Source: Candidatus Heimdallarchaeota archaeon AB_125 (lineage in GTDB: Archaea; Asgardarchaeota; Heimdallarchaeia; Heimdallarchaeales; Heimdallarchaeaceae). From it: 11,164 nt of DNA. The stretch lies in assembly GCA_001940755.1 (NCBI GenBank), contig MEHH01000060.1:1-11164 (forward strand), given 5' to 3'. Below are positions 1 to 6,712 of the stretch, piece after piece (the stretch's first letter is position 1; every line of letters begins with the position of its first letter). Below the pieces are notes generated by a model that saw only the letters and a program-made list of their open reading frames with translations, did not search any database and was not told where the DNA came from. The position numbers were made by a program, and so were the translations under genes.

Positions 1-324
1 TCTACAAAGAGAGCAAGAGAGTCACTAAATTATTACAGCAGAACTGCTTATTCTCTCCCTTTCAACATTGCGAGATATGATAGAGATACATTTTATGATT
101 TGCGTCATTATCAAGAATTTTATTGGTTAACAACATACAAATTGGGAAAAAATAGTAATAAATTACAGGAAGTTAGCACACAGCATTATGGTAGTGTTCC
201 TCTGCATGGAGTGATGTATTTTGCTTCTAATATTACTAAATATCTAGGAATACCTTCTACAAGCTATTGGAATTATGAATTAGATTTTCAATTAAGATAC
301 TTTCGAGGAGGAGAAGAAATATGA
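1..324 (+). CDS. C-terminal fragment of an unrecognised protein (5' end outside window)
   Basis: The reading frame is open from the first base to TGA at 322-324, so 107 C-terminal residues are visible and the true start lies upstream. The TTG at 100 is simply an internal Leu codon: coding continues before it. The visible part is rich in Tyr, Phe and Trp (for example the stretch F-Y-W-L-T-T-Y and later T-S-Y-W-N-Y) and has no obvious TM helix or catalytic motif. It ends with the acidic tail R-G-G-E-E-I. The stop codon overlaps the next start as ATGA, so the two genes are probably co-transcribed and translationally coupled. I do not recognise the family. Confidence is high that it is coding and nil for function. 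Confidence 0.75.
   Translation, partial: STKRARESLNYYSRTAYSLPFNIARYDRDTFYDLRHYQEFYWLTTYKLGKNSNKLQEVSTQHYGSVPLHGVMYFASNITKYLGIPSTSYWNYELDFQLRYFRGGEEI
305..313 (+). promoter_or_regulatory. Strong Shine-Dalgarno site for the membrane winged-helix gene
   Basis: GAGGAGGAG lies 7 nt before the ATG at 321 and inside the 3' end of the upstream gene. It is the only strong purine-rich ribosome-binding site I see in the window. Together with the ATGA overlap it fixes ATG 321 as the start. Confidence 0.8.
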
Positions 325-1031
325 AATTAGAGTTCATCTCAAAGAAAATGAGAGTATTTCATCAGAAAAATTTCTATTATACTTATGTTCCTTATCTTTT
401 AGCTATTATTTCAATCATAACTTTAGCCTACTTCAATAGAGATGATTTTGCAATTATCTTCGCCATGGTATTAATACTACCGATTATGATCAGAATTACT
501 ATCATTTTACTGAATAAATATGGAAAACTTCAACCAGAGCAACCAACTACCAATTGGAAAGAATTACGAAAGCAACTAACTCTAGTACTCACACAGAACA
601 AGATAATTCTGGAAAATGCAAAGGAACTGAGAAGCAGTAATGGGACTACAGTCATCTTATCAGAAGAACAAGTAAATGGTAAGTTCTTTGAAGAAAATGA
701 AGAAATGATAAAAATCATTAGAAAAATAACTATAGATGGTCTTCTTTGTTTACTGTTTTTGGTTCAACAACAACCTGCCATAGCATCAGTAAGAGCAATA
801 CAGAAATCACTAAAAATCCCTTTAACTTCAGTTTACAGACACTTACAAAAGATGATGGAATATAGATTAGTTGAACTTTATTATGAACCAGATAAACCTA
901 GCAAAGCACTTTATACAACAACTGATGAGGGAAGCTCTTTGATCATTCAATTATTTGACTTAATTGGTGGAATAATGCTGCCTAAATATAGTTTGGAATC
1001 AATAGAATCGAAGGTTGAAATGGAAACATGA
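321..1031 (+). CDS. Membrane-anchored winged-helix (MarR/ArsR-like) DNA-binding protein
   Basis: The 236-residue protein has two predicted TM helices near the N-terminus (about residues 22-38 and 43-64), separated by a short polar turn (N-R-D-D). A charged linker (about 65-135) follows, then a C-terminal domain (about 138-214) that looks like a winged helix. In that domain a hydrophobic helix (I-D-G-L-L-C-L-L-F-L) leads to an HTH pair (V-R-A-I-Q-K-S-L, then L-T-S-V-Y-R-H-L-Q-K-M), a wing and the T-x-E/D-G ending common in MarR/ArsR/PadR-type domains. The DNA-binding part should face the cytoplasm, so this is probably a membrane-tethered transcription regulator. It overlaps the preceding gene by 4 nt, suggesting that the upstream protein is its partner or target. 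The winged-helix assignment is from pattern only. No ligand site is visible. Confidence 0.72.
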   Translation: MKLEFISKKMRVFHQKNFYYTYVPYLLAIISIITLAYFNRDDFAIIFAMVLILPIMIRITIILLNKYGKLQPEQPTTNWKELRKQLTLVLTQNKIILENAKELRSSNGTTVILSEEQVNGKFFEENEEMIKIIRKITIDGLLCLLFLVQQQPAIASVRAIQKSLKIPLTSVYRHLQKMMEYRLVELYYEPDKPSKALYTTTDEGSSLIIQLFDLIGGIMLPKYSLESIESKVEMET

Positions 1032-1078
1032 AATGATTTGAAAAGTCCTCTGATGTTACAAGGAATTATTATACTAAG

Positions 1079-1113
1079 AAGAAAGAAACATTAGAAGGAA
1101 TTCCTTCTTTCTT
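1079..1113. terminator. Bidirectional termination region between convergent genes
   Basis: The 92-bp gap between two convergent stops holds a perfect 16-bp palindrome, AGAAGGAATTCCTTCT, at 1093-1108. It is flanked by purine-rich AAGAAAGAA on the left and TTCTTTCTT on the right, which can extend the pairing. T-rich tracts follow on both strands (TTTCTTTT on +, and TTTCTTTCTTCTT on -). This fits shared termination by hairpin and oligo-T for both genes. It is inferred from sequence only. Confidence 0.5.
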
Positions 1114-1123
1114 TTCACTTTTT

Positions 1124-2101
1124 CTATTCGTTCTTCCAAGCATGGGTTATACGTTTCCATCCTGATATAAAATTGTATTTTTCATATAACTTAAGAGCAG
1201 CTTCATTAGCACTGTCAACTACAAGACTCATAGTTTTGTATCCCTGTTCCTTGAGTGTAACAATCGCATGGTTGAGTAGCTTAGATCCTAGTTGATGTCC
1301 TCGATATTCAGGAATAACTCCCATAATCCACAGATGACCATTACCTTCGCCATGTGTTGGTTTGACTAGAGTAAAACCAATGAGCTTGGTTCCTTCAATA
1401 AGTACTATTGAAGCTTCATCTATTATTTCATCTTCCTTGTCAAAATGTTCATTGAAGTATTCTTTTCTTTCTTCATCTGTTTCAGAAAGAAAATTCCTGT
1501 CTCCGCTTTCACTAAAAGAATCGTAGAAGCAAGAAAAAAGATCGCTATCATCTGCATCTTTCAGGAAAATAGTTTCTATTCCTTTTGGAAATTCTACTTG
1601 AGAATGTTCTGTATTTTCTAAGCTAATTGACATGAAAACTATTTCATCTTCCTCAGGAAAATTATATTCTTTATATAAGGAAGGATTGATCGGATATTCA
1701 TCCATGTTTTCCTTTTTCTCGTAACATAATTCTATTCTTGTATGGTTGTTGAGCAAAGCATAGTTGATGCACGCTTTGAGTATACCTCTTACGATTTCCA
1801 GTTTACTAGGTTCATTTTGGAGGATAAGGGGATGACCCCCTAGAGCCCATGGATTTACTTCTAACTTACTAGAATCATGTACAAAGAGAAGTATCCACCC
1901 CACCAACTTATCTTCTTTGTAAGCTTTCACTATGAGTGGATCTTCATCATAAACAAGATTCTTTATCCAACTTGCAATACCTTCTATTGATGCATTTATT
2001 TCAGGTCTAGAAATTTTCCAAAGTTCATAAGTGAAATTTGCTAATTCTTGTACATCTGGAATTTCATCCAATTTTTGAGTTTGAATTTCTATATTTTTCA
2101 T
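1124..2101 (-). CDS. Tandem-domain GNAT N-acetyltransferase
   Basis: The 325-residue protein is about twice the usual GNAT length and fits two GNAT folds in tandem, as in mycothiol-synthase-type enzymes. The C-terminal half (about 172-325) holds a clear acetyl-CoA-binding motif A, with V-I-P-E-Y-R-G-H-Q-L-G-S-K-L-L at about 262-276, followed by the motif B region S-A-N-E-A-A-L-K-L-Y-E-K-Y-N-F at 297-311. The R-G-x-Q-L-G form, with Gln where many GNATs have Gly, also occurs in glucosamine-phosphate acetyltransferases, so it need not be inactivating. The N-terminal half (about 1-160) has GNAT-like strands (L-I-V-K-A-Y-K-E-D-K-L-V-G-W-I) but no clean pyrophosphate loop, so it is probably degenerate. 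It would be cytoplasmic. The acceptor substrate cannot be told. ATG 2101 is chosen because a TATA-like box lies about 31 nt upstream. Calling it mycothiol synthase would be unjustified. Confidence 0.85.
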   Translation of the reverse strand: MKNIEIQTQKLDEIPDVQELANFTYELWKISRPEINASIEGIASWIKNLVYDEDPLIVKAYKEDKLVGWILLFVHDSSKLEVNPWALGGHPLILQNEPSKLEIVRGILKACINYALLNNHTRIELCYEKKENMDEYPINPSLYKEYNFPEEDEIVFMSISLENTEHSQVEFPKGIETIFLKDADDSDLFSCFYDSFSESGDRNFLSETDEERKEYFNEHFDKEDEIIDEASIVLIEGTKLIGFTLVKPTHGEGNGHLWIMGVIPEYRGHQLGSKLLNHAIVTLKEQGYKTMSLVVDSANEAALKLYEKYNFISGWKRITHAWKNE

Positions 2102-2126
2102 TTCTCTAATACCTTTTTTGATTATT

Positions 2127-2136
2127 CAATTATAAG
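2127..2136 (-). promoter_or_regulatory. TATA-like box for the tandem GNAT gene
   Basis: Read on the minus strand this is CTTATAATTG. It is centred about 31 nt upstream of the ATG at 2101, which places transcription start within a few bases of the start codon. No good Shine-Dalgarno site precedes the gene, consistent with a leaderless or very short-leader mRNA. Confidence 0.45.
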
Positions 2137-2190
2137 TGCAATCAGCAAAAATTAAACCAAGTTTAACACATAAATTAGTTATAGAAAATA

Positions 2191-2231
2191 CTAACACTTT
2201 GATTATTTTAGTACATCTTTTGAAGTGTTAG
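2191..2231. repeat. 9-bp inverted repeat, possible operator
   Basis: CTAACACTT at 2191-2199 and AAGTGTTAG at 2223-2231 are exact reverse complements separated by 23 nt. A further CTAACAC copy lies at 2283-2289, just upstream of the TATA-like box of the next gene. The region sits between two divergently transcribed acetyltransferase genes, so a shared regulator site is possible. No regulator is identified. Confidence 0.35.
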
Positions 2232-2323
2232 TTCTCTTTCCAAAATTTCTTCATAGTTTTCATTCGACTTAATCATAGCTAACTAACACCTCTTTTAATT
2301 GATGAGGAACCTTATGTAAAACT

Positions 2324-2331
2324 TTTATAAA
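2324..2331 (+). promoter_or_regulatory. TATA box for the RimJ/RimL-type GNAT gene
   Basis: TTTATAAA is centred about 36 nt upstream of ATG 2363, predicting a start near 2350-2356 and a leader of roughly 10 nt. No Shine-Dalgarno site is seen before the ATG. Confidence 0.5.
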
Positions 2332-2362
2332 CCTTGCTTAGTTAAACTCGTGACGATATACA

Positions 2363-2890
2363 ATGATAAATTTGGAGACTGAGCGCTTTTTTATTCGAAA
2401 TTTCTCAATCAATGATTGGGAAGATCTAGCTGAATTAGCTATGAAATATGAAGAAACAGAATTAGCTAAATACGATGAAGGACCTTGGCCAAATGATTTA
2501 GAAGAATACAAAGGAATGGTTGAGGATTTTGCAAAAGGTGATGATTTTCTTGCAGTTATCCTTAAAGAAAATATGAAGCTAATAGGATTAATCTTTAAGG
2601 GTAAGAAAGAAGAAAACACGTTTGAATTTGGCTTCAATTTCCATTCAGATTACCATGGGAAGGGATTTGCTACTGAAAGCTGTAAAGTCACCTTAGATTA
2701 CTTGTTTGATGCATTAGATGCAAAATTAGTTACAGCAGGTACAGCTAAAGTTAATGAACCATCAAACAACCTGTTAAAGCGTCTAGGGTTTAAATTTGTA
2801 AAGGAAAAGAAAATATCTTTTAGAAAAGATGAAGAAGGCAAACCTATTGAATTTGTGGGTGTAGATTATATCCTATCTAGAACAGATTAA
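2363..2890 (+). CDS. RimJ/RimL-type GNAT N-acetyltransferase
   Basis: The protein is 175 residues, the usual length for the Acetyltransf_3 (RimJ/RimL) branch. It opens with the family hallmark L-E-T-E-R-F-F-I-R-N-F at residues 4-14 (compare L-x-T-E-R-L-x-L-R-x-F). Motif A is F-H-S-D-Y-H-G-K-G-F-A-T-E at 93-105, with the acetyl-CoA pyrophosphate loop H-G-K-G-F-A. Motif B is N-E-P-S-N-N-L-L-K-R-L-G-F at 131-143. These are the expected positions, so the enzyme should be active. Family members acetylate protein N-termini (ribosomal proteins in bacteria), antibiotics, polyamines or other amines. The acceptor here is unknown. It is a single-gene unit, divergent from the tandem GNAT and convergent with the S41 peptidase gene. 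Confidence 0.88.
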   Translation: MINLETERFFIRNFSINDWEDLAELAMKYEETELAKYDEGPWPNDLEEYKGMVEDFAKGDDFLAVILKENMKLIGLIFKGKKEENTFEFGFNFHSDYHGKGFATESCKVTLDYLFDALDAKLVTAGTAKVNEPSNNLLKRLGFKFVKEKKISFRKDEEGKPIEFVGVDYILSRTD

Positions 2891-2925
2891 TAATATTCAA
2901 ATTGCACATTGAACATTAATTTAAT

Positions 2926-2949
2926 AAAAAAAAAGATGCCAAAGCATCT
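2926..2949 (-). terminator. Intrinsic-type terminator of the S41 peptidase gene
   Basis: On the minus strand the sequence reads AGATGC-TTTG-GCATCT, a perfect 6-bp stem with a 4-nt loop. It runs directly into nine consecutive T (plus-strand A run at 2926-2934). It begins about 27 nt after the TGA of the peptidase gene. It is the clearest hairpin plus oligo-T terminator in the window. Confidence 0.72.
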
Positions 2950-2975
2950 ATAAACTGCTTCTATAGGTGAATAAA

Positions 2976-4595
2976 TCAGCTTGTAAGTTCTTTTATTGTA
3001 AAATCTATTAACTCACTCCAATTACCTGCAGCACTCTCATAATACACATCAGGAGGAGTATGTATTTCCTCATTAGCTTCGCCATTAGAAAAGAGTCCCA
3101 TGATATAGGAAAATCTAAAGATCAATTTACTATTTGGTAGAGTGAAATAAGTAGCATCACCTATCCCATCACCGCCTGTATTTGTACCATAGAGTTTTGC
3201 AAAGCCAGTGTTTCTACAAAATACTGAGAAAGATTCAGCAGATGAATAGATTAGTTTATCTATTAAAACTGTTATCTCACCGTCGAAATCCACTGAATTT
3301 TTTGGTCTATATATGTGTGGATTCCTATAGATTTTTACTTCATCAGATTGAAATTCTGGAGGTAATTGATCAAAACGAGATTTTGATGCTTTGAAGAATA
3401 CTTGTCTTTCCTTTCTGAAGATATGAGAATAAGAGGCATCATTGTGAACTGGCCAATAAGTCATAGATTTGGTCTTTTCCTTTAGAAGAGGTTCTACAAT
3501 CTCTTGGACCCAAAAACGATCACTACCACCTGTATTCCCTCTTATATCAATAATCAGATGGTCATAATCTTCAATCGATTCATAGAATGACATGATTTGT
3601 GAGTGATAAGATGGTGTTGGATTCATCATACCTCCAATTTGCAGATACCCAACTTTATCACTTACATATCTTCTTGTTGTTAAGGGTGATAGTTCTGGGT
3701 AATATCCTCTCCAATTAATTGAAGGATAATTGAATGTTGAATCGTAGGATAAGGTTGCATTTAGTGGATCTCCAGTAGTGTTTTGAAAGGTAAATTCTGT
3801 CGAAAAGTTCAAATATAGAGGTCTCAAAAATTCGACATGATTCCTAGACCTAGCAAAATCGAAGTGGAGAAATGTAGCTTTGTAGCTTTCTTTAATCAGG
3901 TCATGAATAGGAACTCCACCTACTGCAACTACTTTAGAGTCTAGGAGATATTCATCAGTAGAGTTCCATACTTCATGAACAACATACTCACCTCTGTCAT
4001 AGACCATTAATAGATCATAGTTTTCTCTATTTACTCCAAGAAACCAATTATCTCTTTCGTACATTACATCGTTATAGATGTCAATCCAATATTGATTGGC
4101 TTCAACAGCTTCTTCGCTAAAAATCTCATAAAAGGGATAGCGATTATCTTCTACGAAATATCCTCGTTGTGTGGAGGTATAGGAAGGTGGTACAAGATAG
4201 GTATGGCAATTCTGTAAGGATTGGATAGCATCAACCATTACATTGAGAAATTCAGCATTATTTTCACAATCCCCGATTCTTTCCAAATACTCTTCCTTTA
4301 GGTCTAGCCAATTAAAACCCAATCTTCTCTCTTTAGCATCAAAGAAAGGAAAATTCTCTTCCATTAGACTGTACATATATTCATTGTCTTCAATATATTC
4401 TTCAACCCCCATATCTTGAGGATCAATATCATTTACATTTTGCTCAAAATTGATTCTTAAGTTCCCTACAGTAAGGTAGATTGCTATTCCCCCAACTGTA
4501 GCTAAACTTACAACTACTATTATAAGTGATGTAAGAAGAACAATCTTCAATCTTGGACGTGTTAACAATTTTTTCATTCGTGACATATGTTTCAC
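2976..4595 (-). CDS. Membrane-anchored S41-family serine peptidase (tricorn/CTP-like core)
   Basis: The 539-residue protein has a basic N-terminus and one TM helix (about 17-42), acting as signal anchor, then a large ectodomain with several N-x-S/T sequons. S41 hallmarks are in order. L-Q-N-C-H-T-Y-L at 127-134 supplies the probable catalytic His131. I-D-I-R-G-N-T-G-G at 349-357 is the D-x-R-x-N-x-G-G strand-loop. Y-S-S-A-E-S-F at 450-456 holds the probable nucleophile Ser451. The Lys of the bacterial CtpA/Prc Ser-Lys dyad (G-K-G-T) is replaced by G-D-G-I-G-D at 475-480, so the mechanism should be the Ser-His type of tricorn and related S41 enzymes. A PDZ-like segment may lie at about 200-240 (V-V-A-V-G-G-V-P-I). 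It probably cuts proteins or peptides at the cell surface. The start is ambiguous: GTG 4595, ATG 4586 or ATG 4577 are all in frame. Confidence 0.87.
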   Translation of the reverse strand: MKHMSRMKKLLTRPRLKIVLLTSLIIVVVSLATVGGIAIYLTVGNLRINFEQNVNDIDPQDMGVEEYIEDNEYMYSLMEENFPFFDAKERRLGFNWLDLKEEYLERIGDCENNAEFLNVMVDAIQSLQNCHTYLVPPSYTSTQRGYFVEDNRYPFYEIFSEEAVEANQYWIDIYNDVMYERDNWFLGVNRENYDLLMVYDRGEYVVHEVWNSTDEYLLDSKVVAVGGVPIHDLIKESYKATFLHFDFARSRNHVEFLRPLYLNFSTEFTFQNTTGDPLNATLSYDSTFNYPSINWRGYYPELSPLTTRRYVSDKVGYLQIGGMMNPTPSYHSQIMSFYESIEDYDHLIIDIRGNTGGSDRFWVQEIVEPLLKEKTKSMTYWPVHNDASYSHIFRKERQVFFKASKSRFDQLPPEFQSDEVKIYRNPHIYRPKNSVDFDGEITVLIDKLIYSSAESFSVFCRNTGFAKLYGTNTGGDGIGDATYFTLPNSKLIFRFSYIMGLFSNGEANEEIHTPPDVYYESAAGNWSELIDFTIKELTS

Positions 4596-4615
4596 TAAGT
4601 CATGATTGTATGAGT

Positions 4616-4628
4616 ATTGATAATCAAT
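4616..4628. promoter_or_regulatory. Palindrome in the expected promoter position of the peptidase gene
   Basis: ATTGATAATCAAT is a perfect palindrome (6-bp arms around one A). It lies about 27 nt upstream of the GTG at 4595 and 36 nt upstream of the ATG at 4586, where a TATA box would be expected on the minus strand. No better TATA box is seen, so it could be the promoter core, an operator overlapping it, or both. Confidence 0.35.
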
Positions 4629-4778
4629 TGCTGTGTTCTTTCACAAAACACTAATGCAACTCGAACAAAACCATATAAAAGAGGATTTAGATTAAAACAT
4701 AGCTATTTATGTAATCTGTGAATTAAAAGAGATATCAAACAATTATGGGAATCTAATTCTTGATTCGTGAAATCTACA

Positions 4779-4843
4779 AATCAATAATCAGACAAATACA
4801 TTAGTGAAATCACGGAATTAATTAATCTGGTGCATTATTGATT
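4779..4843. repeat. 10-bp inverted repeat upstream of the DegV promoter
   Basis: AATCAATAAT at 4779-4788 and ATTATTGATT at 4834-4843 are exact reverse complements, 45 nt apart. The right arm ends 6 nt before the DegV TATA box. The arms resemble the palindrome ATTGATAATCAAT at 4616-4628 on the other side of this divergent intergenic region. AT-richness makes chance a real alternative. Confidence 0.3.
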
Positions 4844-4849
4844 AGATAA

Positions 4850-4858
4850 ATATATAAA
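4850..4858 (+). promoter_or_regulatory. TATA box for the DegV-hydrolase operon
   Basis: ATATATAAA, preceded by TTAGATAA, is centred about 32 nt upstream of ATG 4886. This predicts a transcript with few or no leader bases. It is the best-formed TATA box in the window. Confidence 0.6.
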
Positions 4859-4885
4859 CAACCTTTTTCCTCTATAATCGATTAT

Positions 4886-5773
4886 ATGAAAATCAAGTTA
4901 ATGACTGATTCAACTTCACAAATTCCTTCTGAATTTGCGAAAAAGAAGAAAATAGCTCTTTTAGAACCTACTATAGAGTTTGAAGGAAAACATTGCAAAG
5001 ATCTTTCAGATATAGATCAAAAGTACTATGTTTCAAAGATGAAATCATTGAAAGAACTTCCAAAAACTTCAGTAGCGAATCCTCAAGAATCTCTTGAGCT
5101 TCTTGAAAGCATCAAAAAAGAAGGATACAAAGAAGTTCTATATATTCATCTTACACAGGTGATGTCAAATCAAGTAGGATCTGTTCAAATAGCTATGAAA
5201 AAATTGAAAGATGATCCCAGAGTTCATCTATATAATACAGAATTTTCTGCAACAGCTCAAGCCCCTTTCGTACTTTTCGCTCAAAAAATGCTTGAAGAAG
5301 GAAAATCTGTTGATGACATAAATAAAGCACTTGACAAATTGAAACCTCTGATTCATTCAAGTGGTATTTCTAGTAGTTTTGATGTCTTGTTCAGAACAGG
5401 AAGAATAAAGAAAACAGTTAAGATGTCTATGATTTCATCCGTTATGAATCTCAAACCAATCTATGAAAGTACAAGAGATAAAGGTTATGGAGGACAAGGG
5501 GCAGGTACTGGTTTCAATAGTGCTGTCAAGAAAATCATTGAAAGATTTGAGGAAACAACTGATTCCAATATAGAATACGATGCAATCATAAACCATATCA
5601 ATAATCCAAAACTTGCAAAGAAACTTGAAGAAGGAGTTAAAAGTATTAGAAACATCAAAGATGTCCAATATTGGGATATTTCACCTGTTGTTGCTAATAC
5701 TCTGGGATATGGTACTGCAATGATTACTCTTTATCCAAGCTTTGAAAGCTTTATTAAGAAGGTAGATGGATAA
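4886..5773 (+). CDS. DegV-family fatty-acid/lipid-binding protein
   Basis: At 295 residues the length is normal for DegV proteins, which bind a fatty acyl chain; the bacterial FakB members present it to the fatty-acid kinase FakA. Family landmarks are in order: T-D-S-T-S-Q-I-P at 7-14, K-T-S-V-A-N-P at 60-66 (usual K-T-S-Q-P-S/T-P), I-H-L-T-Q-V-M-S-N at 87-95 where bacterial proteins have S-S-x-L-S-G-T, and L-F-R-T-G-R-I at 168-174 for the usual L-K-x-G-G-R-I. The C-terminal loop S-P-V-V-A-N-T-L-G-Y-G-T-A at 266-278 matches the usual G-P-V-I-G-x-H-x-G-P-G-A but lacks the conserved His. The fold assignment is firm; fatty-acid binding is less sure because lining residues differ. There is no TM or signal. 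It is followed after 9 nt by an alpha/beta hydrolase, probably co-transcribed. Transfer from bacteria is possible but untested. Confidence 0.87.
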   Translation: MKIKLMTDSTSQIPSEFAKKKKIALLEPTIEFEGKHCKDLSDIDQKYYVSKMKSLKELPKTSVANPQESLELLESIKKEGYKEVLYIHLTQVMSNQVGSVQIAMKKLKDDPRVHLYNTEFSATAQAPFVLFAQKMLEEGKSVDDINKALDKLKPLIHSSGISSSFDVLFRTGRIKKTVKMSMISSVMNLKPIYESTRDKGYGGQGAGTGFNSAVKKIIERFEETTDSNIEYDAIINHINNPKLAKKLEEGVKSIRNIKDVQYWDISPVVANTLGYGTAMITLYPSFESFIKKVDG

Positions 5774-5782
5774 ATCAGTGAG

Positions 5783-6685
5783 ATGAGTTTGAATAATCTA
5801 GAGAGATTGAAGGATCTTGAACATATATTTAAAGGAGAATACTATCAGCTAGCTGAGAAGAAGTATATTGATACTTCTGACAATTCCGAAGTTCTAACAA
5901 TCTATTCAAAAGCTCAAGCTAAGAATAGAACAGATTTCTCTTTAGTATTTATACCAGGGTGGGGGACTCCAATTTTAGGTTGGGATGAATTTCTGCTTGA
6001 AGCCAGCAAGTATTTTGATTTATACTATTTAGAGACTAGAGAAATGAAATCGAGTATTTTATCCAAAGACTCAAAATATGATATTGACAGGTTTTCTACA
6101 GATTTACAAGAAGTGATAGAAAATTTTGGTTTGGATATGAATCATACAATAGTATATGGTTCATCTTTTGGAGCTTTGGTCTTTGCTCATGCATTAGCAA
6201 AGAAGAAAATAAATCCCTACTTATCATTTTTATCAGGACCAACAGGGAAAATTCAAATGCCTCCATTTATCAAGTATGCTCTCCATATTTTTCCTCCTTC
6301 TTTTTTCAATATTTTTGCTCCTTTCGGTAGATGGTGGATAAGGAAAGTTAAAAGTAGTTCCCCCCAGCAAACGGAAAGATATCTAAGTATTATTGATAAT
6401 GCAGACCCACCAAAATGGAAGAAAATTGGAAAACATCTCTCACATAATACTTTTTGGGATGTTTACGAGGATATTGATTCAAGAGTTATAGTAATCGATG
6501 AAAGTGAAGATAAATTGCATGAATCTCAAAATACTCAAAGAATAGCTAATAGCATTTCTAACTCAAAATATATAGATTTGAAAACTAATGACATAACTCA
6601 CTCAAAAATTGCTATAGATACTATAAGAAAAGAACTATCAACATTATATAAGTCTAATAAATTAAAAGGTAGAAACTCTCTCTAA
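5783..6685 (+). CDS. Alpha/beta-hydrolase fold protein (esterase/lipase/thioesterase-like)
   Basis: The 300-residue cytoplasmic protein has the alpha/beta-hydrolase plan. F-I-P-G-W-G-T-P at 56-63 is the oxyanion-hole strand end. Y-G-S-S-F-G-A at 125-131 is the nucleophile elbow G-x-S-x-G with Ser128. V-I-V-I-D-E-S-E-D-K-L-H at 235-246 supplies the acid, probably Asp243, and D-I-T-H-S-K at 270-275 supplies His273. A helical, aromatic cap region lies between (about 155-215; P-P-F-I-K-Y-A, F-F-N-I-F-A-P-F-G-R-W-W), suggesting a hydrophobic substrate. It starts 9 nt after the DegV stop and is likely in the same operon, so hydrolysis of an acyl or lipid ester feeding or using the DegV protein is a reasonable inference, not a demonstrated one. 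No good Shine-Dalgarno site is visible; GTGAG abuts the ATG too closely. Confidence 0.82.
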   Translation: MSLNNLERLKDLEHIFKGEYYQLAEKKYIDTSDNSEVLTIYSKAQAKNRTDFSLVFIPGWGTPILGWDEFLLEASKYFDLYYLETREMKSSILSKDSKYDIDRFSTDLQEVIENFGLDMNHTIVYGSSFGALVFAHALAKKKINPYLSFLSGPTGKIQMPPFIKYALHIFPPSFFNIFAPFGRWWIRKVKSSSPQQTERYLSIIDNADPPKWKKIGKHLSHNTFWDVYEDIDSRVIVIDESEDKLHESQNTQRIANSISNSKYIDLKTNDITHSKIAIDTIRKELSTLYKSNKLKGRNSL

Positions 6686-6712
6686 TGTTTTGTTTCTATT
6701 TCCTTCTTTTGT
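6686..6712 (+). terminator. T-rich end of the DegV-hydrolase operon
   Basis: The + strand carries TGTTTTGTTTCTATTTCC followed by TTCTTTTG right after the TAA. This suits archaeal oligo-T termination. It overlaps the last codons of the convergent beta-helix gene, whose stop is only 10 bp away. Confidence 0.35.

Noticed and set aside
2338..2637. 99-codon minus-strand frame across the RimJ/RimL-type GNAT gene
   Set aside because: The + strand encodes an intact acetyltransferase with all motifs; the antisense product is Ser/Lys-rich with no recognisable domain.
4671..4680. TATATAAAAG-like sequence (CCATATAAAAG) as a second + strand promoter
   Set aside because: No open reading frame or structured RNA begins at the expected distance of about 25-35 nt, and the region is AT-rich enough to produce such boxes by chance.
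4886..6685. Calling the operon a FakA/FakB fatty-acid kinase system
   Set aside because: Only the DegV-type binding protein is present. No DhaK-like kinase is encoded here, and the pocket motifs differ from characterised FakB proteins.
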